64,000 bases of DNA from Salinisphaeraceae bacterium (lineage in GTDB: Bacteria; Pseudomonadota; Gammaproteobacteria; Nevskiales; Salinisphaeraceae), in NCBI GenBank assembly GCA_002683405.1, contig NYTH01000032.1, positions 1 to 64,000 of the forward strand. Direction: 5' to 3'. The translations under genes were made by a program, and so were the position numbers. Each line of letters begins with the position of its first letter. Position 1 is the first letter of the stretch. Below, piece after piece: positions 49,339-59,017 of the stretch. The notes under the pieces were generated by a model, which was given only the letters and a program-made list of their open reading frames with translations, did not search any database and had not been told where the DNA came from.

Positions 49339-51240
49339 CTAGTCGGTGGGCGCGATCTGACCCGGACCGATCAGCGGCAGCGCCACGGTGGCGTCGATAT
49401 CGACCGGCACCGGTGTCGTGGAGCCCGACGTGAAATACTGAGCGGGCTGCGCCGCCTGCAGCAGCAGCATCACGCCGTCGCCGGGCGCCAGCCGGGCCGT
49501 GACACCGTTCAGTTCGTCCTGAAAACTGCCGAAGCCCCGGAAGGGGCGGTACTGATTCATCAGCGCGGTCGGCCTCTGGCTACTGCCGGCCGGCTGAATA
49601 CCCAGGGCCACGAAAACGATGGGGTCGGCCAGCGGGTTGGCCAGTTCCGAGGCGCTTGCGATATTCAGCGACACGGTCGGAATGCCGGCCAGCACATCGC
49701 CGCTCGCGGGCGCGGTGTAGAGCGGCACGGCCACAACCTGCGGACTGCCTTCCAGGAGGGTCAGCGTCTGCGGCTCGACAGTCGCCAGCGTGGCCGCTTC
49801 GGGCAGCTGATCCAGCACGATACCGTCCGCACCCGTGGGTCCCAGATTGAGGCAGACAGGCGGAATGGCGTCGGCGGCGCCCGCCTGCAGCTTGAGCTTT
49901 TCCTCGAACCAGCGAAAGGTCATCTCGTCGCGACCCAACACGCCGCAGTTTTCGCCCCCGTCGCCGCTGTCTATACCGTGACCCTGTGATTTCGTGAACA
50001 GCCGCACGTCGCCCCCCAGATCGCGCAGGCAGCGGTAGTTGCGAGCGGCGTCGTTGAAGTTGAATAACGTATCCAGTGGCGACTGGGTGATGAAGGCGTC
50101 AATCGGGCGCAGGGCCCCAGCGGCGGTCGTGTCATTCTCCCCCGCGCAGTGCGAGGCCGGGCTGTTGCGATATAACAGATCCAGCTGAGTCTGATTGAGA
50201 CTGTTGAACAGCAGCCCGTTGACTAACCCCCCGTTCACCTCCGGATCCTGCCGGCCGCCCTGGGCGTTACCGCCCACGGACAGCAGCGTCGCCCAGAAGG
50301 TCTTGAACACGCCGCCGGAAAACAGCGAGTAGCGCAGGTCATTCCAGGTGATGTCGGGCGCAATGGCGTCTAGCCAGCCGTTGGGATCAATGGCGTGGAT
50401 AAGCAGCTGATAGCCGCCGCCATAGGAGCCGCCCACGGCGCCAATGACCGGATCGGGCCCCTCTCGGAGCAGCTGCGCGAGATTGGTGTCGGCCCAGCGC
50501 AGTATCTGCAGCAGGTCCTGGCCTTCAAGGTCCGGATCGAGAATGCGGATCGTGCCACCCGAATCGCCGTGACCCCGCTGATCAATACTGATCACGTAGT
50601 AGCCGGCGTCAAGAAATCGCCCGATCAGTCCGCCCGCCGGACGCTCGGACTGACGCGAGCCGCCGTAGCCGTGGCTGTGCAGAATCAGCGGATAGGTCTG
50701 GCCCTCGGTGACCGCCGTGGGCTCGTGCAGGGTAAAGGCGATGGCCTGGCCGTCGACCTCCGAATCGAGCGTGACGTCGGTGGTATCGCCTGCGCGTGTG
50801 GGACCCGCGGCGCAGCCGTCGGCGTCCACGGGCGCCCCGGCGAGCGTGCCGGGGCACTGATCCTGCTCGTTAGGCACGCCGTCATCGTCACGATCGGTGG
50901 CCTGCAGCGCGCTGCAGCCACTGGCATCCACGCTTTCCCCCGCGGGCGTAGCCGGACATTCATCGCCCGCGTTCAGCACGCCGTCGTTGTCGTCATCCCG
51001 CTGCGACAGGCTGCAGCCTGCCACATCCGCAGTCTCGCCGGCGGGCGTGGCGGCACACTGGTCCTGCGCATCCACCACGCCGTCGCCATCGCTGTCGGTG
51101 GTCTGGGGGTCGGTCGGCGCGGGGACGACGGCGGTGTCGCCGCTACCGCCACTGCCACCACAAGCCGTCAGTGCGGCAAGCAGCAGGGCGAACAACAGAT
51201 AACGGGGCGAGCGGAAACGGCAAGACCAATGACCAGGCAT
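49339..51240 (-). CDS. Lipoprotein with thrombospondin type-3 repeats and S15-type alpha/beta hydrolase
   Basis: 633 residues from ATG 51240 (GGAGGGAC upstream). The signal peptide ends in LTACGG. The tether is followed by three Ca2+-binding TT3 repeats (DSDGDGVVDAQDQC, DDDNDGVLNAGDEC, DRDDDGVPNEQDQC). The catalytic part has HSHGYGGSRQSE, GHGDSGG, GSYGGGYQ (the nucleophile serine of GxSxGG) and a late SQGHGID histidine. This matches X-Pro dipeptidyl-peptidase S15 / CocE-like hydrolases with a C-terminal beta-sandwich. It is probably a surface-exposed esterase or peptidase. Confidence 0.8.
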   Translation of the reverse strand: MPGHWSCRFRSPRYLLFALLLAALTACGGSGGSGDTAVVPAPTDPQTTDSDGDGVVDAQDQCAATPAGETADVAGCSLSQRDDDNDGVLNAGDECPATPAGESVDASGCSALQATDRDDDGVPNEQDQCPGTLAGAPVDADGCAAGPTRAGDTTDVTLDSEVDGQAIAFTLHEPTAVTEGQTYPLILHSHGYGGSRQSERPAGGLIGRFLDAGYYVISIDQRGHGDSGGTIRILDPDLEGQDLLQILRWADTNLAQLLREGPDPVIGAVGGSYGGGYQLLIHAIDPNGWLDAIAPDITWNDLRYSLFSGGVFKTFWATLLSVGGNAQGGRQDPEVNGGLVNGLLFNSLNQTQLDLLYRNSPASHCAGENDTTAAGALRPIDAFITQSPLDTLFNFNDAARNYRCLRDLGGDVRLFTKSQGHGIDSGDGGENCGVLGRDEMTFRWFEEKLKLQAGAADAIPPVCLNLGPTGADGIVLDQLPEAATLATVEPQTLTLLEGSPQVVAVPLYTAPASGDVLAGIPTVSLNIASASELANPLADPIVFVALGIQPAGSSQRPTALMNQYRPFRGFGSFQDELNGVTARLAPGDGVMLLLQAAQPAQYFTSGSTTPVPVDIDATVALPLIGPGQIAPTD

Positions 51241-51382
51241 GGGGTGTCCCTCCGACACGCAGCCTGTCGTTGAAATTATCGCCGGCCGGGCCGGACGTGG
51301 CCGCATGTTCTGCTTTTTGTGACAGTTCTATTAAAGCAGAAATGCCGCCGGCCTGCGTATAGCGCGGCGGGTCCGGCGGACT

Positions 51383-52363
51383 TCAGGTCACGAGGGTGAA
51401 GAACGAGCGGGCCACATGGATGAAGCCCAGCATCAGGCCGCCCAGCAGGCAGAACAGCGCACCATTCACCGAATACTTGATCAGCTTGTAGCGGGCCCGG
51501 TGGGTCTGTTTGAGCGTGCGGACCGCCGCCAGCCGGGGCGCGATGCCGGCAAAGATGTTGTTGAACAGGCCGCGTTGATCGCCCGGCGCGTTCGGTACCA
51601 CCGAAAGCCGCATGAATCCGCGATACAGCCCGTTGAACAGCGGTCCGGGAAACCAGGTGGGGCGGTTCACGTCGCACATGAGGATCAGCCGATCCTTGTC
51701 GCTGTCGTTGTGTGCGTAATGCAGGAAGGTTTCGTCGAAGATCAGCGCCTGCCCGTTATGCCAGACGTAGTCCCGGCCATCGATATTGATGTAGCAGGCC
51801 GGGTCTTCGGGCGTATCCAGCCCGAGGTGGTAACGCAGCGAACAGGCAACCGGGTCCGCGTGACGCGTGAGCTTGGAGCCGGCCGGCAGCAGCGAGAACA
51901 TGGCGCCGTTGACGCCGGGAATGCTGTTCACGAGAGCCACGGTCTGCGGGCAGTGCGCCTGCGCGGAATTCAGCGTGGTGCCGTACCAGGTCAGGTAGAA
52001 CTTGCTCCAGCCGTACTTGTGGAAACTGCGGAAGCCCAGATCGTAATAGGACGAGTTGGCCGGGTCCTTCGTCTGGTCGAACGCCTGGCTGTGGTACAGC
52101 GCCTGCGCCTCTTCGCGGATGAGTTCCCAGTTGTCGCGTAGGCGGTCGAGTTCGGGGAAACGCTCCAGCGGCGGCATGGCGCCGCGCGCGCGGGGCCGCG
52201 TGAACAGGTAAAGCAGGCAGTTCAGCGGCGTGAATATGGGCCAGCCCTTGCGCACGTACTGCGTGAAGTTGGCGTACCGCTCATCGCCCCGCCAGGCGTA
52301 CACATAGACGATCGAGAGCAGGACAAATCCCGCCAGCGCCGCAACCGGAATGGCGAACGACAT
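51383..52363 (-). CDS. Aspartyl/asparaginyl beta-hydroxylase fold protein, LpxO-like
   Basis: 326 residues from ATG 52363 (AGGAAG 5-6 nt upstream). An N-terminal helix (SFAIPVAALAGFVLLSIVYVYAW) anchors it. The catalytic region has PAGSKLTRHADPVACSLRYHLGLDTP (HxD of the Fe(II) facial triad), INIDGRDYVWHNGQALIFDETFLHYAHNDSDKDRLILMCDV with the distal histidine, then PLFNGLYRGFMR and a second C-terminal helix. LpxO hydroxylates a lipid A secondary acyl chain at C2, using 2-oxoglutarate and O2. Its membrane anchors and context with lipid genes favour LpxO over a protein hydroxylase. Confidence 0.88.
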   Translation of the reverse strand: MSFAIPVAALAGFVLLSIVYVYAWRGDERYANFTQYVRKGWPIFTPLNCLLYLFTRPRARGAMPPLERFPELDRLRDNWELIREEAQALYHSQAFDQTKDPANSSYYDLGFRSFHKYGWSKFYLTWYGTTLNSAQAHCPQTVALVNSIPGVNGAMFSLLPAGSKLTRHADPVACSLRYHLGLDTPEDPACYINIDGRDYVWHNGQALIFDETFLHYAHNDSDKDRLILMCDVNRPTWFPGPLFNGLYRGFMRLSVVPNAPGDQRGLFNNIFAGIAPRLAAVRTLKQTHRARYKLIKYSVNGALFCLLGGLMLGFIHVARSFFTLVT

Positions 52364-52496
52364 CGTGCTTCCTTGCATCGAGGCAAATAGGCCGAGCGGC
52401 TGCAAGGCCATATATCCTCGGCCCCCCGGCGAGGGTTGCCACTCTATCACGGCGTCCGGCGGTTCTCACGCGAGCCGCGCAACCCGCCCGACACCG

Positions 52497-54500
52497 TCAG
52501 CCCTGGGGCAACCGGTACTCGGTCTGCGTGTCGCGGTAGCGGCTGTAGAACGCCAGACAGTCGGGGTTCTGCATGGCGTCGGGGCTGGATACCTCCTCGG
52601 GCGCCGCGCCCAGCAGGATCTTGCGTAGCGGCACTTCCATTCGCTTGCCGGTCAGCGTGTAGGGAATGCCCGGCGCCTGGATGATGCTGTCGGGCACATG
52701 ACGCGGCGAGTAGCGGCTGCGCAGCGCCTGGCGAATGGTGTCGCGCACGGTGTCCGTCAGCTCCGCCCCGTCGGGCATGGTCACGAACAGCGGCATGAAG
52801 GAGCCCCGATCAGGCACATCAAGGTTGACGATGATGCTGTCGGCAATGGCGTCGATGTCATCCGTGACGCGATAGATTTCGGCGGTGCCAATACGAATCC
52901 CGTGCCGGTTGAGCGTACTGTCGGACCGGCCGAGGATGAAACAGCCGCCGCGCTTGTTGATCTTCAGGAAATCACCGTGGCGCCACCAGCCGGGGTACAC
53001 GTCGAAATAGGCATCCCGGTATCGCTTGAAGTCGGGATCGCCCCAGAAATAGATGGGCATGGACGGCATGGGGTTACGGACGACCAGTTCCCCCACTTCG
53101 TCGATCAGCGGCCGGCCGGCATCGTCCAGGGCGTGCACATCCACGCCGAGGCAGCGCGTCTGAATTTCGCCGGCATGGCAGGGCAAGATGGGCACGCCGC
53201 CCACAAAACCGGATGCGATATCGGTGCCGCCACTGGTGGAGACGAACCACATGTCCTGCTGAACGTTGTCGTAACACCATTGCGTCTGCTCGGGCGACAC
53301 GGGTGCGCCGGACATCAGCATGGTGTCCACGCGGGACAGATCGAATTTCTCGCGGGGCACGATACCCAGCTTCATCTGGGCCTGGAGAAACGCGGGACTC
53401 GCGCCGACCAGGGTCGCCCCCGCGTCGGCCGCGTGCTTCCACAGCGCGTCCGGCTCCGGGGCGGCCGGATTACCGTCCACGAGCAGGATGCTCGACCCCG
53501 CCAGCAGGCCGTAGCCCAGCAGGTTCCACATGATCCAGCCGGTGGTCGTAAAGAAGAACAGGCAGCTTTCGGCCCCCAGATTGAGGTGCATGCGCGTGAA
53601 CTTCATGCCCTCGATCGCGGCGCCACCATGGCTATGCACGAAGGCCTTCGGCGCGCCGGTGGTGCCGGACGAGTAGACGATCCAGAGCGGATCGGAAAAA
53701 TCCGTGTCGGCAAATTCGAAATCGGCTTCATCGACCGGCGCTCTGTCCAGCAGATCGTCCCAGTTCAGGGCACGGTCCGTCAGACTCCCTCCGTCGCCGG
53801 CCGGGCCGGGCAGATAGACGACGTGGGCCAGACCGGGCAGTTGCTCCACCAGATCACGCACCGAGTCGCGGCGGTCAAAGGTCTTGCCGCCGTAGACATA
53901 GCCGTCGGTTGCAAACAGGAGTTTAGGCTCGATCTGGGCGAAGCGATCCACCACGCTGTCGGCGCCGAAATCCGGCGAGCAGCTGGACCAGATGGCGCCG
54001 ATACTGGCCGTGGCCAGAAAGGCCATCATGGTTTCCGGCACGTTGGGCAGATAGCTGGCCACGCGATCGCCCGGGCCAATACCCAGTTCGCGCATACTTT
54101 CGGCCAGCCGCATGGCGCCGGATTTCATCTCGTCCCAGCTGACCTGCCGCATGGCGGACTGCTCGCCCACCGCATACATGGCCGTACCGGGACCGGCGCC
54201 GCCGGCGAACACCACGCGGGCGTAATTCAGCCGGGCCCCTGAAAACCACCGGGCGCCGGGCATTTCGCGGCTGCTCAAAACCTCGTCATAGCCGCGCGTG
54301 GCGAGCTTGTCGAAGTCGAAGTAATCCCAGATCGAGGCCCAGAAATCCTCGATGGACTCGGCGGACCAGGCCCACAGGGCGTGGTAATCCGTGAAGTCGT
54401 GGCCGCGATTTTCCTTCAGCCACGCCATGAACTGGGCAACGTGCGTGCGCTGCCGGAAGTCTTTCGGCGGCACCCACAATTGATCACCGGCTTGGGTCAC
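52497..54500 (-). CDS. Acetoacetyl-CoA synthetase
   Basis: 667 residues. The AMP-binding motif is YSSGTTGAPKAFVHSHGG, with WFSGARLNYAR in the N-terminal domain (the acetoacetyl-CoA synthetase/AacS signature), FFTTTGWIMWNLLGYGLLAG, and the hinge RSDSTLNRHGIRIGTAEIYRVTD and lysine in TGKRMEVPLRK. It makes acetoacetyl-CoA from acetoacetate with ATP, linking ketone bodies and short 3-oxo-acids to lipid metabolism. The start is GTG 54500 because GGAGGAG lies 8 nt upstream; an earlier GTG (54521) overlaps that site. It is downstream of the TPR-like gene and separated from it by 116 bp. Confidence 0.93.
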   Translation of the reverse strand: MTQAGDQLWVPPKDFRQRTHVAQFMAWLKENRGHDFTDYHALWAWSAESIEDFWASIWDYFDFDKLATRGYDEVLSSREMPGARWFSGARLNYARVVFAGGAGPGTAMYAVGEQSAMRQVSWDEMKSGAMRLAESMRELGIGPGDRVASYLPNVPETMMAFLATASIGAIWSSCSPDFGADSVVDRFAQIEPKLLFATDGYVYGGKTFDRRDSVRDLVEQLPGLAHVVYLPGPAGDGGSLTDRALNWDDLLDRAPVDEADFEFADTDFSDPLWIVYSSGTTGAPKAFVHSHGGAAIEGMKFTRMHLNLGAESCLFFFTTTGWIMWNLLGYGLLAGSSILLVDGNPAAPEPDALWKHAADAGATLVGASPAFLQAQMKLGIVPREKFDLSRVDTMLMSGAPVSPEQTQWCYDNVQQDMWFVSTSGGTDIASGFVGGVPILPCHAGEIQTRCLGVDVHALDDAGRPLIDEVGELVVRNPMPSMPIYFWGDPDFKRYRDAYFDVYPGWWRHGDFLKINKRGGCFILGRSDSTLNRHGIRIGTAEIYRVTDDIDAIADSIIVNLDVPDRGSFMPLFVTMPDGAELTDTVRDTIRQALRSRYSPRHVPDSIIQAPGIPYTLTGKRMEVPLRKILLGAAPEEVSSPDAMQNPDCLAFYSRYRDTQTEYRLPQG

Positions 54501-54616
54501 GATGTTTCTCCTCCTGTCCACGCGTGCAAGCCGCGCGGCTCTTTTTTTACGGCCCGGTCGCGCCAGCCCGAACGCCTCTCTCGGCGCCCCGCCGACCGAA
54601 CGTCGGCGCGCGCGGG

Positions 54617-56746
54617 CTAGTTTCCGGCTTCCCGGGCCTCGGCCGGCACGCGGCTGTAGAACGTGGCGGCGCCGAGCCGCGCGGACACCAGGAATTCGTC
54701 CAGCAGCTTGCGCTGCTTGTCGATCTCCTGGACCACGACCTTCTGGGCCAGCAGCGCGTGTACGCGGCTTTCCGCCTCCAGCTCCTCGCGCAATTCTTCC
54801 AGGCGAACCGATAGATCGCTCTGGCGGTTACTGGGCGTCAGGCGCAGGCTCATGCTCGTATCCACCGCGCCCAGCGCCGAGATTTTCAGGGAGGCCCGCA
54901 GGCGCTTCATGTCGGAATAGTTTCGGTATGGCTCGTTGAACTGGTTGCTGGACAACGTGGCCAGCATCCAGGGCACGCCGGGCACCGCGTCGAAGTTGCC
55001 CTGACGCAGATCCTCGATAATGACGTTGTCTTCCAGCATGGCGGCCGTATTCTGCAGCCTGCCGCGGGCCGACTCGAGCTTGGCAATGGCGCGCTGGTAG
55101 GCACCCAGCGCATCGGCGTAGCGGCCCATCTGATCGAGTGCGTAGGGGATGCTGATCAGGGCTTCCTGCACTGTCGGGTCGGTGGCGTCCTTCTCGGCCA
55201 GATCGGCCCAGGGGACAAGCGCCTGACGAGCCGCCTCCTCCTTGGTATCGGCCTGATCAGCCATGGGGAAGGGCCCCAGGTTGATGCGGCGGAACGGGTC
55301 GACACGCAGTCGGTCGGACATCTTTTCCTGGTCAAAACGGCCCTGGTTGGGTTCCGTAATGCCGTATTCGCCGGCTTCGGGTTCGTCGCCGACCGCGACC
55401 CGGTCCACCCGCTCGCCGCGCGGCGCCAGCTCGCTCCAGCCGTAGCCGAGCAGAGCCTGGTTAACGTGCGGGCCCTGCAGTCGAATGCGCTGGAATACTG
55501 TCTTGGCGGTCGCCCCCTGCTCGCTGCGCAGGAATTCGTAGGCCAGCGCGAGGTTGGCCTTGTCCCGAACCACCCGCTCGGACTCGTCAAAATCGGTGAT
55601 GCGGCCCAGGCGGTCGAGCAATGTCCGGCCTTCGCCGGGCTTGCCGCTCTTGATCAGCGCTACCGCATAGTTGTAGCGCATGTGCATGTCCTGATTGTTG
55701 GTCAGGTCCACTTCGGTCAGCACTTCCAGTGCGTTGTGGCCGGATGCCAGAGCCTCGGCGGCTTCGGCGTAGCGCCCCTGCGAGAGATAGATGCGTGATT
55801 TCAGATCCTGCCAGGTTACGAACTGCCTGGGGGTCAGGAACGGCTCCACGTATTCCAGCAGCTCGAGCGCCTGCGCAATGTCGCCGCGCTCGAAGTCGAG
55901 CTCGGCCATGGCCAGCCAGCCGACGTTGAGCGTCTGCTGGTCTGAGCCTTCGTCGTAGGCCTTGCGCTGCATGTCGTAGGCGTACTCGCGCATGCCGAAA
56001 TCCAGATACGACAGCGCCAGCAGGGGATAATAGCCCTCCGGCGGCTCCTCGGGATTGCCCGGCGGCCCGGCAATATCCAGCAGCTCCATCATCGCTTCGT
56101 ACTGGCGATCGGTATCCCGCAGGAAACGCACCATCCCCAGTCGCGGATCCTCGATCTCGTCGCGCCACTGCCAGTTCTGTGTTTTGGTCCCCTTGGAGAG
56201 GGTCAGCGCCTGCGGCACCACCGGCAGGATCAACGCCTTGGGCGCTTCGGTCTTGGTGAAATTCAGCGCAATGGCGCCGCGACGGGGTTCCGCGTCGGCC
56301 GGATCGTCTTCCTCGTGCCCGATGAACTCGATGAACAGCTGGTGATCGCCGGGCTCGACATTGGCGCGCAAGACCCGGTGCACGCCCCCCTTGATCAGCG
56401 CCGGCGTCTCGAAATCCTCATAGGTCTTGCCCAGCGGCTCGCTGCCGTCAATACGGACCTTGACCTCATCGAGAATGAACGCGTTCACGCCGATATCCAC
56501 GTAAACGGATACTCGCGTATCGGCTGGAAACGCCTGCTCGAGCTCGGTGGCGCGGAGATTGCGAATTTCCTGCAGCGCCTTGTACTTGAGCTGCTCGGCG
56601 CGCTTGCGCTCCGGCGCGTCGACGGTGGCAGCCGGCGCAAGCCCGGCCACGTTGGAGTCGGGTTGGGCGTGGACCAGCAGCGGAACGCTGCAGGCAGCCA
56701 GCCAGAATACGGTCAGATGACTGAGGGACTTTCTGGACAGTTTCAT
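54617..56746 (-). CDS. Secreted TPR-like repeat protein, paralogue of the gene at 4608
   Basis: 709 residues. A signal peptide (1-28, ending LVHAQ) is followed by a beta-rich domain (TRVSVYVDIGVNAFILDEVKVRIDGSEPLGK...GDHQLFIEFIGHEE). A long series of TPR-like helical repeats comes next (YYPLLALSYLDFGMREYAYDMQRKAYDEG; LDFERGDIAQALELLEYVEPF; YLSQGRYAEAAEALASGHN). A coiled-coil tail (EELREELEAESRVHALLAQKVVVQEIDKQRKLLDEFLVSARLG) closes it. It aligns by eye to the 603-residue protein at 4608-6419 through both domains. The start is ATG 56746; the longer frame is rejected. Probably a periplasmic scaffold; role unknown. Confidence 0.8.
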   Translation of the reverse strand: MKLSRKSLSHLTVFWLAACSVPLLVHAQPDSNVAGLAPAATVDAPERKRAEQLKYKALQEIRNLRATELEQAFPADTRVSVYVDIGVNAFILDEVKVRIDGSEPLGKTYEDFETPALIKGGVHRVLRANVEPGDHQLFIEFIGHEEDDPADAEPRRGAIALNFTKTEAPKALILPVVPQALTLSKGTKTQNWQWRDEIEDPRLGMVRFLRDTDRQYEAMMELLDIAGPPGNPEEPPEGYYPLLALSYLDFGMREYAYDMQRKAYDEGSDQQTLNVGWLAMAELDFERGDIAQALELLEYVEPFLTPRQFVTWQDLKSRIYLSQGRYAEAAEALASGHNALEVLTEVDLTNNQDMHMRYNYAVALIKSGKPGEGRTLLDRLGRITDFDESERVVRDKANLALAYEFLRSEQGATAKTVFQRIRLQGPHVNQALLGYGWSELAPRGERVDRVAVGDEPEAGEYGITEPNQGRFDQEKMSDRLRVDPFRRINLGPFPMADQADTKEEAARQALVPWADLAEKDATDPTVQEALISIPYALDQMGRYADALGAYQRAIAKLESARGRLQNTAAMLEDNVIIEDLRQGNFDAVPGVPWMLATLSSNQFNEPYRNYSDMKRLRASLKISALGAVDTSMSLRLTPSNRQSDLSVRLEELREELEAESRVHALLAQKVVVQEIDKQRKLLDEFLVSARLGAATFYSRVPAEAREAGN

Positions 56747-56882
56747 GGACGCTCGATTGCGGGGATAAACAGTCCGGCCATTCAAGGCGCCGGACAGTGC
56801 CTGACGATCAGGACAGCAACACCCCCAAGGGTGCCGACAATGCGCGCCCGACCGACCAGACGGACGGCCGGGCGGCGGGACG

Positions 56883-57653
56883 TCACTGGGCGATATAGCC
56901 GCCGTCCACCACCATCTCAGCACCGACTACATGCCGCGATTCGTCGCTGGCAAGATACAACACGGCGTAGGCCACGTCGATGGCTTCGGGCAGCTTGCCG
57001 ATGGGATGCCGACGGGTGATTTCCTGCAGAAAACCCTCGGGGTCCTCCAGCGTCCCGGCGGCACCGGTCACCATATCGGTGGCAATAAAGCCGGGATGGA
57101 CGGAATTCACGCGAATCCCGTAACCGCTATGGGCACAATGCAGCGCCGCGGACTTGGTGAAGATACGCACGCCGCCCTTTGACGCGTTGTAGGCCGCCAC
57201 CACCGGCTCGCCAATAATGCCCTCGATGGAGGATATGTTGATGATGGAGCCGCTTTGCTGCGGTTTCATGACGCGGATGGCCGCCCGCGTACCCAGAAAT
57301 ACGCTGTCCAGATTGACCGCCATGGTTCGGCGCCACATTTCCAGGGTGGTGTCTTCCACGGTACCAATCAATCCGATGCCGGCATTGTTCACCAGCACAT
57401 CGAAACCGCCCAGCGCCTGCTGAATCTCGTCGGTCACGCGGTCCCAGGCGGCTTCATCGGTCACGTCCAGCTCGAACGCCTGGGCCGTTCCGCCGGTGGC
57501 CTCGATTTCGCTGACCACCGAGCGGGCGCCGTCCATGTCGATGTCGGCCACCGCAACCCGAGCGCCTTCTTCCGCCAGCAGCCGGCACATGGCCGCGCCC
57601 AGCCCTTTTGCGCCGCCGGTGATAACCGCGACCTTGTCCTGTACTCGTCCCAT
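56883..57653 (-). CDS. Short-chain dehydrogenase/reductase (classical SDR)
   Basis: 256 residues. TGGAKGLG (TGxxxGxG NAD site), DIDMDGARS, NNAGIG, SSIEG with the active serine, and YNASKGGV (YxxxK) are all present, and the C-terminus HVVGAEMVVDGG is typical. This is an NAD(H)-dependent alcohol/3-oxo-acid type SDR. It is in a block with the trans-enoyl reductase-like gene, acyl-CoA ligase, thiolase, acyl-CoA dehydrogenase and another SDR, so it probably serves as a 3-hydroxyacyl-CoA or related dehydrogenase. A terminator of the upstream gene lies at 57671. Confidence 0.92.
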   Translation of the reverse strand: MGRVQDKVAVITGGAKGLGAAMCRLLAEEGARVAVADIDMDGARSVVSEIEATGGTAQAFELDVTDEAAWDRVTDEIQQALGGFDVLVNNAGIGLIGTVEDTTLEMWRRTMAVNLDSVFLGTRAAIRVMKPQQSGSIINISSIEGIIGEPVVAAYNASKGGVRIFTKSAALHCAHSGYGIRVNSVHPGFIATDMVTGAAGTLEDPEGFLQEITRRHPIGKLPEAIDVAYAVLYLASDESRHVVGAEMVVDGGYIAQ

Positions 57654-57670
57654 TGTTTCTCCTCCTTAAT

Positions 57671-57705
57671 AAAAAACGGGCGGCGAGGCATCACCCCGCC
57701 GCCCG
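57671..57705 (-). terminator. Intrinsic terminator of the saccharopine-dehydrogenase-like gene
   Basis: CGGGCGGCG (57677-57685) pairs with CGCCGCCCG (57697-57705). On the minus strand the hairpin is followed by TTTTTT (57676-57671). It lies 24 bp after the stop of the gene at 57730 and upstream of the SDR, so the two genes are not simply one operon. Confidence 0.8.
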
Positions 57706-57729
57706 CTGCGTAACACACTGGGCAAGACC

Positions 57730-58848
57730 CTAGAACTGGGTGACGTCCCAGGTCAGCAGGTCCAGCTCCGCGGCAGCCGCGGCCAGTTCGCGGTGGCCGA
57801 ACGCGGCACAGGGCGATTGATAGCCGACCGCCTTGAGCTGGCCATTCAGGATGCGGCGCGAAGATTCGGCCGCCCAGACACCCGCCTGGATGTAGGGACA
57901 GTTGCCGCGCATCACCACGCTTACACCGGCAGTACGGCCGCGGCCCTTGACCGAAAGCGTGGAACGGTTGACGTCCTGCTCCTCGCGCGGCGGCTCTTCG
58001 TTGACCATGCCCTCACCCCAGGAGTTGGTGATTTCGGACAGCTCATCGAAGCTCTTGTCGCGGTGGTTTTCGTACCAGTCGGCAATGCGGCCAATGACCC
58101 ACTGCATGACTTCCGGCCGGCGGAAGGCCACCAGCACGCTGCAGTTGCGGATGCGCTTGTCCTTGCGGTACCAGGTGGGCTCGCCAGCACCCGACCAGGG
58201 CAGCGCCTTGAAGGTCTGATGCTCGCCGGGCATGAGCACGTCGTAGGATTCGGTGTGCGGCCAGACCTCCATCTTGCCGTTCTTCAGATACAGCTGATCG
58301 CGGCAGAGCATGCGCAGGAAGGACGCCGTGGAGGCTTCCGAGGTATTGGAGTCTGCCATGTAGAGCACGTCGAGCGTGTCGATACCCGGCGTTTCCAGCG
58401 CAATTTCGGAAGCGATGTTGCCGGCGGTCCACATCCAGGCGTTGGCCGGGCAAAGCAGCAGCTCCTTCTTCTTGTACTTGGCGCCGTACTTCTTTTCCAG
58501 GTGCAGCATCCAGTCCTGCTCACCGGTGGTGTCCATGTAGTGACAGCCAGCGTCCAGCGCCGCCTGAGCGACCGGATCGGAGAGCTGCATGAACGGCCCC
58601 ACGCAGTTGTAGACCACCTGCGCGCCGCTGAACAGCTCGGTGAGATCCTTCACGTCGAGGTTGCAGGCCACGCACTCGTACTCGGCATTGAATTTCTTCA
58701 ACTCCGGGACGAGCTTCATTTCCTTCTCGAGGGTCTTCTTGTTGCGTCCTGCGGCGATGAAGGAAATGCCGCGCTCGGCCAGATGCCAGGCGATCAGCTT
58801 GCCGGTGTAGCCGCTTGCGCCGTAGATGACGACTTGGGGTTTGCTCAT
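57730..58848 (-). CDS. Saccharopine dehydrogenase-like / trans-acting enoyl reductase family
   Basis: 372 residues. Rossmann motif VVIYGASGYTGKLIAWHLAERG, with VVYNCVGPFMQLSDPVAQAALDAGCHYMDTTGEQDWML, the GPFxxxGxPxVxAxxxxGxxYxDxTGE pattern of the saccharopine dehydrogenase-like superfamily. Relatives include trans-acting enoyl reductases of mycobacterial phthiocerol synthesis and other oxidoreductases. It carries an Asn/Trp-rich central domain. It is in a beta-oxidation-like block, so an enoyl-thioester or similar substrate is plausible. A good terminator follows it. The direction of catalysis is unknown. Confidence 0.85.
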   Translation of the reverse strand: MSKPQVVIYGASGYTGKLIAWHLAERGISFIAAGRNKKTLEKEMKLVPELKKFNAEYECVACNLDVKDLTELFSGAQVVYNCVGPFMQLSDPVAQAALDAGCHYMDTTGEQDWMLHLEKKYGAKYKKKELLLCPANAWMWTAGNIASEIALETPGIDTLDVLYMADSNTSEASTASFLRMLCRDQLYLKNGKMEVWPHTESYDVLMPGEHQTFKALPWSGAGEPTWYRKDKRIRNCSVLVAFRRPEVMQWVIGRIADWYENHRDKSFDELSEITNSWGEGMVNEEPPREEQDVNRSTLSVKGRGRTAGVSVVMRGNCPYIQAGVWAAESSRRILNGQLKAVGYQSPCAAFGHRELAAAAAELDLLTWDVTQF

Positions 58849-58902
58849 GTTCTCCTCCTGATTAACGATTTTCCGCCTTCACGGAATAGCGGTCGGTAAG
58901 AA

Positions 58903-59002
58903 AACCACAGAGAGCACTAAAGACACAGAGCAGAAAAGCTGGATACGCATTGCGCTGGCCGAACCTGCCTGAAAATCTCTGTGTCTCTGTGCCTCTGTGG
59001 TT
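58903..59002. repeat. Imperfect inverted repeat of ACCACAGAGACACAGAG-like words
   Basis: Left arm AACCACAGAGAGCACTAAAG with ACACAGAG; right arm CTCTGTGTCTCTGTGCCTCTGTGGTT ending at 59002 reads the complementary words. The arms would fold into a long imperfect hairpin around a ~35-nt non-repeated loop. Related elements are at 47817 and 61954. It lies between two minus-strand genes with about 15 bp to the ligase stop. Confidence 0.6.
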
Positions 59003-59017
59003 AAGGTTTTTCGGGGG

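Noticed and set aside
54521-54565. Palindrome AGCCGCGCGGCT followed by TTTTTTT as a terminator
   Set aside because: The T-run is on the plus strand, where no gene ends here; both adjacent genes are on the minus strand.
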